Shown here: positions 16,215 through 24,813 of the stretch, in pieces | Layout of the letters: each line of letters begins with the position of its first letter | How positions within the stretch are numbered: the first letter of the stretch is position 1 | Source of the DNA: Neobacillus paridis | GTDB taxonomy: Bacteria; Bacillota; Bacilli; Bacillales; Cytobacillaceae | Direction: 5' to 3' | Length of the DNA: 64,000 bases | Assembly (NCBI RefSeq): GCF_016765675.1 | Contig: NZ_JAESWB010000247.1 | Span: forward strand, 1 to 64,000 | The notes under the pieces: model-generated | What the model saw: the letters and a program-made list of their open reading frames with translations, nothing else | Databases searched by the model: none | What the model was told of the DNA's origin: nothing | Program-made: the position numbers and the translations under genes

Positions 16215-16780
16215 GTAGTAGTACACCGTTTCTTTGCTTAATCAGCTATCTAATTACCGCACGTTTAATAGAACTGGTGATTGCAAAAAGGAATGAAAAG
16301 TGGTTGAAACAGCGGGGGGCAGTTGAATTCGGCAAAGATCACTATCGTTATCTAGTCACGATGCACATGCTGTTTTTTGCGGTATTTGTTTTTGAAAAAA
16401 TTTTCTTTAATTGCAGGTTAACTCCGTTATGGCCGGCAATTTTCCTTCTTTTTATATTGGGGCAGATGATGAGAATTTGGATCATCGCGTCACTCGGTAA
16501 GTATTGGAACACGAAAATTATTGTGCTGCCAAATGCAAAAGTAGTCAAGAATGGTCCATACCGCTTTATGAAACATCCTAACTACTGTATCGTTACATTG
16601 GAGTTTATCGTGATTCCATTATTGTTTTCCACCTATTATACATTATTTATTTTTACATTATTAAATATGTTCATGCTTATGATTCGGATTCCGGAAGAGG
16701 AAAAAGCACTTAAAAGGTTAACGGAATATGAAGGAACTTTTCATGATTATAATCGTTTTATACCAAAGATTGTGAAATAA
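16211..16780 (+). CDS. ypbQ: YpbQ/BpsB-like pyrone O-methyltransferase (ICMT family)
   Basis: A 189-residue membrane protein with four or five TM helices. The C-terminal half carries the isoprenylcysteine-carboxyl-methyltransferase signature NGPYRFMKHPNYCIV (residues about 116-130) and the acidic RIPEEEKAL that closes the SAM pocket. In B. subtilis BpsB methylates the alkylpyrones made by BpsA. It is translationally coupled to the PKS gene by a 4-base overlap. Length is normal. After it come an iron-type promoter and a tiny membrane peptide gene, then dynA; in B. subtilis ypbQ and ypbR (dynA) are adjacent. Confidence 0.88.
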   Translation: MSSSTPFLCLISYLITARLIELVIAKRNEKWLKQRGAVEFGKDHYRYLVTMHMLFFAVFVFEKIFFNCRLTPLWPAIFLLFILGQMMRIWIIASLGKYWNTKIIVLPNAKVVKNGPYRFMKHPNYCIVTLEFIVIPLLFSTYYTLFIFTLLNMFMLMIRIPEEEKALKRLTEYEGTFHDYNRFIPKIVK

Positions 16781-16803
16781 TTGTGACTTTTACTTTTTTG
16801 ATG

Positions 16804-16857
16804 TTGAAAATGATTATCATCAGTGCTACAATTTGATTAGAGTGAGAATTGTTCTCA
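16804..16857 (+). promoter_or_regulatory. SigmaA promoter with tandem Fur-like boxes
   Basis: TTGAAA (16804-16809), 17-base spacer, TACAAT (16827-16832), with a TG extension at 16824-16825. One 7-1-7 box, TGAAAATGATTATCA (16805-16819), differs from TGATAATnATTATCA at a single base and covers the -35. A second, TGAGAATTGTTCTCA (16843-16857), lies just after the predicted start near 16839. This is a strong candidate for iron (Fur) repression. Confidence 0.7.
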
Positions 16858-16887
16858 GCAACGGACGTAATAAGGAGAGTGTTACAT

Positions 16888-16968
16888 ATGACATATGCTT
16901 TTGTTGTCGGAACAATCATTATTTACGCATTTGTCATTAAGCACGTTTTAAAAAATGTAACTCATTAA
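16888..16968 (+). CDS. 26-residue single-TM peptide under a Fur-like promoter
   Basis: A 26-residue frame with ATG at 16888 and AAGGAGA 9-10 bases upstream. The peptide is MTYAFVVGTIIIYAFVIKH followed by VLKNVTH: one hydrophobic helix, then a short basic tail, so it should sit in the membrane with the C terminus inside. Its transcript is well bounded by a strong promoter with Fur-like boxes (16804-16857) and a terminator (16985-17016). No known family is recognised. It may assist an iron transporter or act as a small regulatory membrane peptide. No other gene shares the transcript, so the peptide or the roughly 170-base RNA itself must be the product. Confidence 0.65.
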   Translation: MTYAFVVGTIIIYAFVIKHVLKNVTH

Positions 16969-16984
16969 AATGGATTTAATTTTT

Positions 16985-17016
16985 GCCAGGGAGCTTGTAC
17001 ACTCCTTGGCTTTTTT
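16985..17016 (+). terminator. Rho-independent terminator of the 26-residue ORF
   Basis: GCCAGGGAG (16985-16993) and CTCCTTGGC (17002-17010) form a stem with one G-U pair, followed by TTTTTT. Confidence 0.85.
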
Positions 17017-17119
17017 ATTTTTTAAAAAATTAAACCGGTTTGAAGTGTCAAGATAGGAAAAGTTTGAATTATCGTATAAAATAGAAATTATTATCACGAT
17101 GCTAAGGGGATTAAATGTA

Positions 17120-20100
17120 ATGGTGAAAACTGCCAAGCAAAATGAAACCATCCAGACACTTAAACAAAAGATGGTCTTGATGTACGACTATTTAATGGAA
17201 CAAAGTGATCACGAAAATGCTGAAAAAGTGAAACAGTTAGCAAAAAAATTGGCCAATCGGGAATATGCGATTGCCTTTTGCGGTCATTTTTCCGCAGGAA
17301 AATCAACGATGATCAATCGGGTAGTGGGAGAAAATTTATTGCCGTCGAGTCCAATTCCTACCAGTGCCAACCTGGTGAAGGTGAAATCCGGCGATGATTA
17401 TGCAAAAGTCTTTTTCAAAAGCGGTAAGCCGCGCCTTTATTTAGCTCCTTATGACTATGAACTGGTTAAAAATTATTGTAAAGACGGCGATAAAATTGAG
17501 GAAATTGAGATTAGTCACAGTGACTCCCATCTGCCAGAGAATACGGTGATTATGGATACACCTGGGATTGATTCAGCCGATGATGCTCATCGGATTGCCA
17601 CTGAATCAGCGATCCATTTAGCAGATTTGATCCTTTATGTAATGGATTATAATCATGTTCAGGCAGAATTGAATTTTTTATTTACGAAAGAGCTGACAGA
17701 GGCAGGGAAGGATGTCTATTTAATTGTCAATCAAATTGATAAACATAAGGAAGAAGAGCTAAGTTTTCAAGACTTTCAGCAAAGTGTAGTTGATGCTTTT
17801 GGTTCTTGGGGGGTAAAGCCGGCAAAAATCTTTTATACGTCATTAAAAGATAAAGAACACCCATTTAATCAGTTTCAGGACCTGCGGCAGTTTATTGCTG
17901 ACCATTTAGTTGAAAAAGATCAATTTTTACTGCCATCCGTATTCCATTCTTTAAAAAAAATTGCCGCGGAACATATTGAACATACAAGAAAAGCAGAGAA
18001 GGATAAACTAGCACCGATTTTTGCCCGATTAAATGATTTAACTGACGAGGAAAAAACAGGATTACTGGAAACCTATCGGAAAATTTCTGCTGACTTGGAA
18101 GAACTAACCGAAAGTGTCACAAAAAAGGAAAAGCAATTTGATGCAGAAATGGATAAAATTTTAAAAAATGCCTATTTAATGCCGTTTCAAACTAGAGCTT
18201 TAGCTGAAAGCTTTCTGGAGTCATCACAGCCGGAATTTAAGGTAGGGTTCCTGTTTTCAAAGCAGAAAACGCTGGAGGAGAAAAAAGCCCGATTCCAAAA
18301 ATTTTACGATGATATCAATGATAAAACGAAGTCACAGCTTGAATGGCACTTACGTGAATTTTTGTTAAGGACATTAAAAGAGGCCGGATTAAATCATGGT
18401 GAACTATTAGACATGGCGCAAAAATTTTCGCTCTCGGTTCCTGAAAAGATCTTACTTGATGCGATAAAGTCAGGAGCCCGCTTAACCGGGGAATATTTGC
18501 TTCATTATACTGAAGATGTTGCCAATGATATTAAGAAGTATGCCAGAAATGAACTTGGTCAATTTAAAGCGAGCTTGCTTAGTTCTCTTTCCGAGCAGGT
18601 AAAAAGGTTAAGAACTCAATATGAGCAGGAACTGAGTCATATGCAGCAGTATGTTGCGGCATTCTCGGAACTAACATCATTTGAACAACAGATTGCCAGG
18701 AAAGAAACAATTATCAATGATTTACTCAGTGAAACCGACGTCTTCTTTCAAGAAGATCATGATCTATTTAAGCTGGCGGAAGAGGAATATGAGCTGGTGA
18801 AGTCCGATTATGAACCTCTTAAAGAAAAAAAAGAAAAGCTGATTACGCCAGCTAGCGATAAGCTTGCTCGGAGTCGTCAATCGAATAGTAAGCGGGCAGA
18901 GGATCAGCTGAAAACGACAGTTGCCAGACTGCAGCTGGCTTCAAAGTTAATCGTGGATTTACCGGGGTTCCAAAAATTATCAATTGAATTGATGGAGAAG
19001 GCTGGCAGATTAGAAAACAAAGGTTTTACCGTTGCTTTATTTGGTGCTTTTAGCGCAGGCAAATCCTCATTTGCCAATGCCTTAATGGGAGAAAGGGTGT
19101 TGCCGGTTTCACCAAACCCGACTACTGCGGCGATTAATAAAATTAAACCGGTAACCTCCGAGTACAAGCACGGTACGGCCTTGGTGAAGTTTAAGGAAAG
19201 TGCGGCAATGCTTGAGGATGTTAACCGTTCGTTAAAGTTTTTTGATTTACAGGCCAAGGATTTCACAGAGGCGATAAAACATATCAGCTCGATTATGCTT
19301 GAGCAAGGCCAGGCGGGTGTCTTGGAGAAAACCCATTTTGCCTTTTTAACGGCATTTGCAAAAGGATACTCCGCCTTTGTACCACGCTTGGGCACGGTTT
19401 TAGTCACGGATCTTAACGAGTTTCATAATTTTGTTGCCTTAGAGGAAAGATCTTGTTATGTCGAATGGATTGAGCTTTACTATGACTGCGAATTAACCCG
19501 GAAAGGAATCACTTTAGTTGACACACCTGGGGCGGATTCGATTAATGCACGACATACCGGGGTTGCCTTTGATTATATCAAAAATTCAGATGCGATTCTT
19601 TTCGTCACTTATTACAATCATGCCTTTTCAAAAGCAGACCGGGAATTTCTAATTCAGTTGGGCCGGGTTAAGGATTCATTCCAGCTTGATAAAATGTTCT
19701 TTATTATTAATGCCATTGACTTGGCTGAGAACGAGGAGGAAAAACAGGCTGTTTGTGATTATGTTCAAGATCAGCTGGTGAAATACGGGATTCGCAATCC
19801 CCATCTTTATCCATTATCAAGCTTGCTTGCGCTGCAGGAAAAAACAGATCAACCAGCGGCAGAATCATCGGGAATGAGTTATTTTGAGCATGATTTCGCA
19901 GAGTTTATTTCCAATGATTTAACGGAAATGGCAGTTTCCGCGGCGGAAAAAGAAGTGACACGTCTTCAGGCTGTCATGAACAAGCTGATTCAAACTGCCA
20001 AAGAAGATAAGAATCTCAAAGCGAAAAAGCGCTTTGAGATTGAGCAGCAGAAGGCGGAAATTATTGGTCTATTAGCCGCCCAAACCGCTGACCATCTCAC

Positions 20101-20773
20101 GAGCCGCATGCTTCAGGAAGCTGAAGAGTTAATTTACTACATTAAACAGCGGGTCTTTTTCCGCTTTGGTGATTTCTTTAAAGAAGCCTTTAACCCATCG
20201 ACATTAAGGGATGATGGGCGCAACTTGAAAAAAGTCCTGCAAGCGGCCCTTGAAGAATTCTTAGAGAGCCTTGGTTTTGACTTTGCTCAAGAGATGCGGG
20301 CGACAACTGTTAGACTAGACCGGTTTGTGGAAAAACTGTTTGCGGAATACCAGGAAACGATTGTCTGGCACTTACAGGACATTAATCAGGATTTATCTTT
20401 TTCATTTGTTGAAGTCAACGCCAATAATCAGCTTGATTTCCCAATTGCCTTTAGCAAGACTGACCTCCAAGTGTTTGCCAGAGCACTCTCTTATTTTAAG
20501 AGTCCGAAGGCCTTTTTTGAAAAGGATGAGAAAAAATTTATGCTGGAGGAACTTCAAAACGTGTTAAATCCGCTGGCGGACCAGTATTTAAATCAGGAAG
20601 CTGAACGAGTGACTCAATATTATACGGATGAAATATCTCGCGAATTCTACCGTTTACTTGACCATATAAAACAACAGGCTGAGGATTTCTGCTTTAGCTT
20701 ATTAGCTGCCATAGACGGCGGTGTGCCAATTGAACGGCTAATGGAAATAAAACAGCAATTAGCTAATTCATAG
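17120..20773 (+). CDS. dynA: Two-headed bacterial dynamin DynA
   Basis: A 1217-residue protein made of two fused dynamin-like GTPase units. The first has the P-loop GHFSAGKST (residues 55-63), MDTPGIDS (G3) and NQID (G4). The second has GAFSAGKSS (about 642-650), VDTPGADS and NAID. Long helical bundles follow each head. B. subtilis DynA (YpbR, about 1190 residues) fuses membranes and protects against phage and antibiotics. The ATG at 17120 is preferred to the upstream in-frame ATG at 17099 because AAGGGG lies 9 bases before it. There is no TM segment, as in DynA. It is followed after 12 bases by a sulfurtransferase gene. Confidence 0.95.
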   Translation: MVKTAKQNETIQTLKQKMVLMYDYLMEQSDHENAEKVKQLAKKLANREYAIAFCGHFSAGKSTMINRVVGENLLPSSPIPTSANLVKVKSGDDYAKVFFKSGKPRLYLAPYDYELVKNYCKDGDKIEEIEISHSDSHLPENTVIMDTPGIDSADDAHRIATESAIHLADLILYVMDYNHVQAELNFLFTKELTEAGKDVYLIVNQIDKHKEEELSFQDFQQSVVDAFGSWGVKPAKIFYTSLKDKEHPFNQFQDLRQFIADHLVEKDQFLLPSVFHSLKKIAAEHIEHTRKAEKDKLAPIFARLNDLTDEEKTGLLETYRKISADLEELTESVTKKEKQFDAEMDKILKNAYLMPFQTRALAESFLESSQPEFKVGFLFSKQKTLEEKKARFQKFYDDINDKTKSQLEWHLREFLLRTLKEAGLNHGELLDMAQKFSLSVPEKILLDAIKSGARLTGEYLLHYTEDVANDIKKYARNELGQFKASLLSSLSEQVKRLRTQYEQELSHMQQYVAAFSELTSFEQQIARKETIINDLLSETDVFFQEDHDLFKLAEEEYELVKSDYEPLKEKKEKLITPASDKLARSRQSNSKRAEDQLKTTVARLQLASKLIVDLPGFQKLSIELMEKAGRLENKGFTVALFGAFSAGKSSFANALMGERVLPVSPNPTTAAINKIKPVTSEYKHGTALVKFKESAAMLEDVNRSLKFFDLQAKDFTEAIKHISSIMLEQGQAGVLEKTHFAFLTAFAKGYSAFVPRLGTVLVTDLNEFHNFVALEERSCYVEWIELYYDCELTRKGITLVDTPGADSINARHTGVAFDYIKNSDAILFVTYYNHAFSKADREFLIQLGRVKDSFQLDKMFFIINAIDLAENEEEKQAVCDYVQDQLVKYGIRNPHLYPLSSLLALQEKTDQPAAESSGMSYFEHDFAEFISNDLTEMAVSAAEKEVTRLQAVMNKLIQTAKEDKNLKAKKRFEIEQQKAEIIGLLAAQTADHLTSRMLQEAEELIYYIKQRVFFRFGDFFKEAFNPSTLRDDGRNLKKVLQAALEEFLESLGFDFAQEMRATTVRLDRFVEKLFAEYQETIVWHLQDINQDLSFSFVEVNANNQLDFPIAFSKTDLQVFARALSYFKSPKAFFEKDEKKFMLEELQNVLNPLADQYLNQEAERVTQYYTDEISREFYRLLDHIKQQAEDFCFSLLAAIDGGVPIERLMEIKQQLANS

Positions 20774-20785
20774 GGGGGAACTAGA

Positions 20786-21610
20786 TTGAAGTACATTGTA
20801 GAAAAAGACTGGCTGTTAAGAAATTTAGATGACAGCAAGATTAGAATTGTTGATTGCCGGTTTTCTTTGGCGGATAAAGAGCAAGGCCGTCAAGAATATG
20901 AAGAAAGCCATTTGCCTGGGGCCGTTTTCTTTGATGTGGTAAAAGATCTATCCAGCACCGTTAAAGAACATGGAGGCCGTCATCCATTTCCTAATTTGCC
21001 AGATTTCATTCACAAATTGGAACAAGCAGGCATCGATGAGACCGTAACCATTGTTGCTTATGACAACGGCGAATGCTCATTTGCCGGACGCTTTTGGTGG
21101 CTGCTTCACTATTTGGGTCATGATAAGGTATATGTATTAAATGGCGGTTTTAAACAATGGCGGGCGGCGAACTATCCTCTATCCGCGGATATTCCATCCT
21201 TCGAAAAAGTTCATTTTCACAGCCATATTCGGCCTGAACTTTTAGCCGATATCGAAGAGGTAAAAGCCGTATCTGCCGGAAAAAAAGCAGCAATACTAAT
21301 TGATTCACGTGAAGCCAAGCGCTATCTGGGAATGGAAGAGCCGATTGATAAAAAGGCCGGTCATATCCCTGGTGCCATTAATAAACCATATATCGACGGA
21401 TTTAGCGGCGGGCAGTTTAAGCCGGCAGAGGATCAAAAAGAAAGATTCAAAGATGTCGATCCGGACAAACAAATTATTGTTTACTGCGGCTCAGGCATTA
21501 CGGCAACGCCGAACTTTTTGGCGTTAAAGGAAGCAGGCTTTGACAAAGTAAAGCTTTATTTAGGAAGTTTTAGCGATTGGATCAGCTATGACGATAATAT
21601 TATCGAATAA
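20786..21610 (+). CDS. Sulfurtransferase with two rhodanese domains
   Basis: A 274-residue thiosulfate or 3-mercaptopyruvate sulfurtransferase. The N-terminal inactive rhodanese domain (residues about 5-135) has VVDCRF-type and HLPGAVFFD motifs. The C-terminal domain (about 155-270) has GHIPGAIN and the active loop YCGSGIT with Cys 234. The CGSG(I/V)T loop is seen in mercaptopyruvate-type enzymes. The TTG start is behind AGGGGGG with 7-8 bases spacing. It probably transfers sulfane sulfur to cyanide or thiol acceptors in the cytosol. It lies directly after dynA; the pairing has no obvious functional meaning. Confidence 0.9.
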   Translation: MKYIVEKDWLLRNLDDSKIRIVDCRFSLADKEQGRQEYEESHLPGAVFFDVVKDLSSTVKEHGGRHPFPNLPDFIHKLEQAGIDETVTIVAYDNGECSFAGRFWWLLHYLGHDKVYVLNGGFKQWRAANYPLSADIPSFEKVHFHSHIRPELLADIEEVKAVSAGKKAAILIDSREAKRYLGMEEPIDKKAGHIPGAINKPYIDGFSGGQFKPAEDQKERFKDVDPDKQIIVYCGSGITATPNFLALKEAGFDKVKLYLGSFSDWISYDDNIIE

Positions 21611-21673
21611 TTTTTTTAAGCTGTATTTGTGGTATAATGGTAAACATGTGTTTTTTCTAAGGAGGTTCTTAAC

Positions 21674-22567
21674 ATGAAGCAGCAAAAGCCTTCATTTATG
21701 CTTGTTGATGGAATGGCACTGCTTTTCCGAGCTTTTTATGCAACAGCCGTTTCCGGACAATTTATGGTCAACTCTAAAGGAATCCCGACAAATGGAATCC
21801 ATGGCTTTATAAAACATATGTTTACCGCTATTTCGTCGTTTAAGCCGACACATTTGGCGGTATGTTGGGATATGGGCAGCAAAACATTTCGAACTGAGCT
21901 TTTTCCGGACTATAAAGGCAACCGTGGCGAGGCTCCAGAGGAGTTAATCCCGCAATTTGACCTTGTCAAAGAGGTGGTGGCATCATTTGATATTCCCAAC
22001 ATAGGTATCGACGGGTTTGAAGCAGATGATTGTATGGGGACAATTGCAAACCAAGTCAAGGACTATGCCCATGTTTCCATCCTGACAGGAGATCAAGATA
22101 TTCTTCAATTGCTGGATGATGAAATATCGGTTATTTTGCTGAAAAAAGGCTTTGGAAATTATCTGGTACACACGCCTGAAACCTTTTTTGAAGAAAAAGG
22201 AATTTCACCAAGACAGATGATTGATTTAAAAGCCTTGATGGGGGATCCGAGTGATAATTACCCCGGGGTAAAAGGGATTGGCGAGAAAACGGCACTTAAA
22301 TTGTTAAAAGAGTTTCATCATGTTGAGAATATAGTCGCCAACCTCGATCGGTTGTCCAAATCAAATCGCACCAAAATTGAACAGAATATCGACATGCTCT
22401 ACCTATCGAGAAGATTGGCCGAGATTAAATGTGATGTTCCTGTCAGCTGCACCATTGAAGAAGCGGGGCTGAGGATTGAAAGGGAAAAAGTCTTAAATAA
22501 ATTAATGGAGCTCGAAATCCGCGGTTTGCAGCGGCTGCTGCCAATGGATGAAGCCATTATATCTTAA
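21674..22567 (+). CDS. ypcP: 5'-3' exonuclease YpcP
   Basis: A 297-residue FEN/5'-nuclease without the polymerase domain. It has the N-terminal LVDGMALLFRAFYA (metal Asp), the acidic stretch IDGFEADDCMG, LTGDQDILQLL and the helix-3-turn DLKALMGDPSDNYPGVKGIGEKTA, all DNA polymerase I 5'-nuclease motifs. In B. subtilis YpcP removes RNA primers and acts with RNase HC/HI. A promoter TATAAT near 21635 and Shine-Dalgarno AAGGAGG are present. It ends with a strong terminator. The neighbourhood (dynA upstream, sspL and ypeP downstream) matches Bacillus. Confidence 0.93.
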   Translation: MKQQKPSFMLVDGMALLFRAFYATAVSGQFMVNSKGIPTNGIHGFIKHMFTAISSFKPTHLAVCWDMGSKTFRTELFPDYKGNRGEAPEELIPQFDLVKEVVASFDIPNIGIDGFEADDCMGTIANQVKDYAHVSILTGDQDILQLLDDEISVILLKKGFGNYLVHTPETFFEEKGISPRQMIDLKALMGDPSDNYPGVKGIGEKTALKLLKEFHHVENIVANLDRLSKSNRTKIEQNIDMLYLSRRLAEIKCDVPVSCTIEEAGLRIEREKVLNKLMELEIRGLQRLLPMDEAIIS

Positions 22568-22579
22568 CAAGTGAGTTCT

Positions 22580-22605
22580 GGCTGTCTAGGAAGACAGCCA
22601 GTTTG
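22580..22605 (+). terminator. Terminator after ypcP
   Basis: GGCTGTC-TAGGAA-GACAGCC perfect 7-bp stem followed by a T-rich stretch (AGTTTGT). It lies 12 bases after the stop codon. Confidence 0.75.
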
Positions 22606-22614
22606 TCGTTTGTG

Positions 22615-22752
22615 CTATATTTTGGTATTAGACTTTTTCGCTCTGTTTTCCAGCTTGCTTTTCGGTTCCTCGGAAAATTCTGCATCCTGTCCGTAACCTT
22701 GTGGATTCACACCTGGTGCTTTGACACCGCGATTTTTGCTTTTCTTACCCAT
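22615..22752 (-). CDS. sspL: Small acid-soluble spore protein L
   Basis: A 45-residue protein starting MGKKSKNRGVKAPGVNPQG and ending in ENRAKKSNTK-type residues, matching B. subtilis SspL, a minor forespore protein synthesised under sigma-G and found in the spore core. The ATG at 22752 follows GGGAGGTGA by 4 bases; the longer frame upstream is not used. It lies between ypcP and the YuiD-like gene, on the opposite strand. It is direct evidence that the organism forms endospores. Confidence 0.9.
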   Translation of the reverse strand: MGKKSKNRGVKAPGVNPQGYGQDAEFSEEPKSKLENRAKKSNTKI

Positions 22753-22836
22753 ATTGTCACCTCCCGCTTGATTAGTATTTCCGTTTCGTATAATAAAACT
22801 CAACTTTCTCAACAATAAGGGCAGAGGTGATTCAGA

Positions 22837-23328
22837 ATGAACAAAGGGGTTTATTTGTCCCTTTTAAGTATAGGGCTTGCTCAAGCAATAAAAATCCCGC
22901 TTCATTATATAAAAAAAAGGGAGTGGCGGCCGGATCTATTTTTCAGTACCGGGGGCATGCCCAGCTCCCATTCTGCCGGGGTTTCTACGTTAACAACATA
23001 CATTGCCTTAAAACAAGGGATGCCGACTTTTGATTTTGCCTTATCGCTTATTTACGGGTTGATTGTCATGTATGACGCCCAAGGGGTACGAAGGCAGACG
23101 GGTGAATTAACATTACAAGTTAATTCTCTTAATGAATTCATTGAGAAAATTCATAAAGACGAGAGCGTCAAATTTAAACAGAATGGGCCAAAAAAGTTAA
23201 AGGAAGCGCTGGGACATCAGCCAGAAGAAGTATTAGGCGGTGCGCTGCTTGGAATATTAGTAGGGATGATCGGCCATAAATGTACAAAAAAGGATAGAAA
23301 ATCAGCAAAAATTACGATAAGATTTTAA
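22837..23328 (+). CDS. Divergent PAP2 family membrane protein (YuiD-like)
   Basis: A 163-residue membrane protein with about four TM segments. It carries GGMPSSHSAGVSTLTT, the phosphatase-like PSSH motif, and YDAQGVRRQTGE, both characteristic of the divergent PAP2 (DUF212) family. A late LGHQPEEVLGGALLGI completes the domain. The family resembles acid phosphatases acting on lipid or undecaprenyl phosphates, but substrates are unproven. Start ATG is behind AGAGGTGAT. It is divergent from sspL and precedes a small conserved gene by 17 bases. Confidence 0.9.
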   Translation: MNKGVYLSLLSIGLAQAIKIPLHYIKKREWRPDLFFSTGGMPSSHSAGVSTLTTYIALKQGMPTFDFALSLIYGLIVMYDAQGVRRQTGELTLQVNSLNEFIEKIHKDESVKFKQNGPKKLKEALGHQPEEVLGGALLGILVGMIGHKCTKKDRKSAKITIRF

Positions 23329-23345
23329 AGGGATTGGCAGATTGA

Positions 23346-23636
23346 ATGGAGAGGGATGTAAGTAAAGTGCGGACAGTGGAAGATTATTTGCACTATTTAA
23401 AAGGAAAGGGCTTTCAATTACAAGAAGATGCCATTGGCTTTATTTACTTTGGAAAACATTATACCAATGCTTCCGATGAAATCATCAATACAGCGATTGA
23501 AGTGACGCTTAAAGCCCAAAAAAGCTTCGATGGCAGTTTCTATGTTTCGTTACTGGAAACGTTTATCACAAATAACATCAATAGCAGAGAAGATGCTCTT
23601 AAGTTTGTTAAAGAGAATGTATTGCTGGCCATTTAA
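23346..23636 (+). CDS. Conserved small Bacillaceae protein (DUF6123-like)
   Basis: A 96-residue soluble protein with no recognised motif beyond similarity in layout to a small conserved Bacillus family (possibly DUF6123). It opens TVEDYLHYLKGKGFQL, is mostly helical, and has no cysteine. ATG 23346 has AAAGGGAT 12 bases upstream; a GTG at 23367 is an alternative. It probably forms a two-gene unit with the YuiD-like gene. Its function is unknown. Confidence 0.6.
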   Translation: MERDVSKVRTVEDYLHYLKGKGFQLQEDAIGFIYFGKHYTNASDEIINTAIEVTLKAQKSFDGSFYVSLLETFITNNINSREDALKFVKENVLLAI

Positions 23637-23660
23637 CAGCCTAAAGCAAAGCTATCGCGA

Positions 23661-23703
23661 ATGGTGTCAGGCACCGCTAATTTATTGAGGGCCCTGACAC
23701 CAT
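23661..23703. repeat. Dispersed Bacillus-type inverted repeat
   Basis: ATGGTGTCAGG (23661-23671) is perfectly complementary to CCTGACACCAT (23693-23703) with a 21-base loop. The GGTGTCAGGCACC core is familiar from small repeats scattered in Bacillus intergenic regions. It sits between convergent genes and may also act as a terminator. Confidence 0.6.
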
Positions 23704-23724
23704 AGCCTTTAGATCGTCTTTTTG

Positions 23725-24645
23725 CTACCCTCCAATACTTTTACTTTTTTGCAGCAGCGGAATTTTCTTGGCAGGCAATTCAGCCAAGATCATCCCTATA
23801 AAGATAAGGCTGCAGCCCATAATGGCGCTAGATGTTAATCTTTCGTCAGCCCAATAATATCCGGTGATTGCCGCAAAGACAGGCTCCATGGCAAAAATTA
23901 AGGCAACTCTTGTGGCGGATGTATATTTTTGGAATTTTGTTTGAATAAAAAAAGCAATCGCCGTAGCGAATACACTTGTGACAATTAATGCGATGATGAC
24001 CTCCTTTGATAGTAAAATATCGGCTCGGAGAGACTGTTTCCAATCTTCAAAAATAAAGGATGAAACGATACATAAAATGGCAACGGTTGTAATCTGAACA
24101 ACTGTTAACAGCATCGTTGGATATTGGCGGGCAAACTTTCCAGTAAAGATAATTTGTAGTGCGAAGCTTATGGCACAAATAAAGACAAATCCATCGCCAA
24201 TATTAATTGCTGTAACGTCAGTCATTGTCAATAGGAATAACCCGAGTGTTGCTACCATTATTCCGAAAATGGCATTTCTGCTTGGAAATTGTTTTAAAAC
24301 AGCCATAGAAAAGATGGGGACTAATACCACGCTCAAACCTGTAATAAACCCGGCCTTGGAGGTAGTGGTATATAATAACCCGATTGTTTGGCTGACATAT
24401 CCGAGAAACAACCAAAAACCAATGAAAAATCCGGCAGCTGCCAATTTGAAATCAAATTGTTTTAATTGTCCTCTGTTAAAGAACATAAGAAATAGAACAA
24501 GTAATAAAGCCGCCATTAAAAAGCGGATTCCGTTAAAGGCAATTGGTGGTAAAAAGTCGATTGCCTTTTGAACTAATACAAAAGTCATTCCCCAAATAAG
24601 GGCTACAAAAAGTAAGCTAATATCGGCGATTATTGATTTCCTCAT
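23725..24645 (-). CDS. EamA/DMT-family transporter
   Basis: A 306-residue transporter with ten predicted TM helices in two EamA halves. LLFVALIWGMTFVLVQKA opens the first half and ATRVALIFAMEPVFAAITGYYW is the signature helix of the second. A short lysine-rich tail lies inside. The family exports amino acids or metabolites; the substrate is unknown. GGAGG precedes the ATG. An 18-base palindrome (24700-24717) in its promoter region suggests metal- or metabolite-controlled expression. It is convergent with the YuiD-like and DUF6123-like pair. Confidence 0.87.
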   Translation of the reverse strand: MRKSIIADISLLFVALIWGMTFVLVQKAIDFLPPIAFNGIRFLMAALLLVLFLMFFNRGQLKQFDFKLAAAGFFIGFWLFLGYVSQTIGLLYTTTSKAGFITGLSVVLVPIFSMAVLKQFPSRNAIFGIMVATLGLFLLTMTDVTAINIGDGFVFICAISFALQIIFTGKFARQYPTMLLTVVQITTVAILCIVSSFIFEDWKQSLRADILLSKEVIIALIVTSVFATAIAFFIQTKFQKYTSATRVALIFAMEPVFAAITGYYWADERLTSSAIMGCSLIFIGMILAELPAKKIPLLQKSKSIGG

Positions 24646-24699
24646 TTTATGTTCTTACCTCCATAAATGTTGACCTTTCTCTAATGCAATATGGAAAGT

Positions 24700-24717
24700 T
24701 TATCATGATTATGATAA
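24700..24717. promoter_or_regulatory. Palindrome upstream of the DMT transporter
   Basis: TTATCAT-GATT-ATGATAA is a perfect 7-bp inverted repeat with a 4-base spacer, 55 bases before the minus-strand transporter start. It resembles but does not match a Fur-type box (wrong spacing). The regulator is unknown. Confidence 0.35.
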
Positions 24718-24813
24718 GTTTGCAGATAATTTGCATAATTGGGTAAGATAACAAAGTGTATAGAAAATATTCTATAATAAAATACAACGGTAAATTATGA
24801 AAGGCTGAAAAAA

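Noticed and set aside
18904..19407. 167-residue open frame on the minus strand
   Set aside because: It lies fully inside dynA, has no ribosome-binding site and no family features; the dynA frame with GTPase motifs explains the region.
23661..23703. CRISPR-like repeat
   Set aside because: A single inverted repeat with no array or spacers; it fits a dispersed Bacillus repeat.
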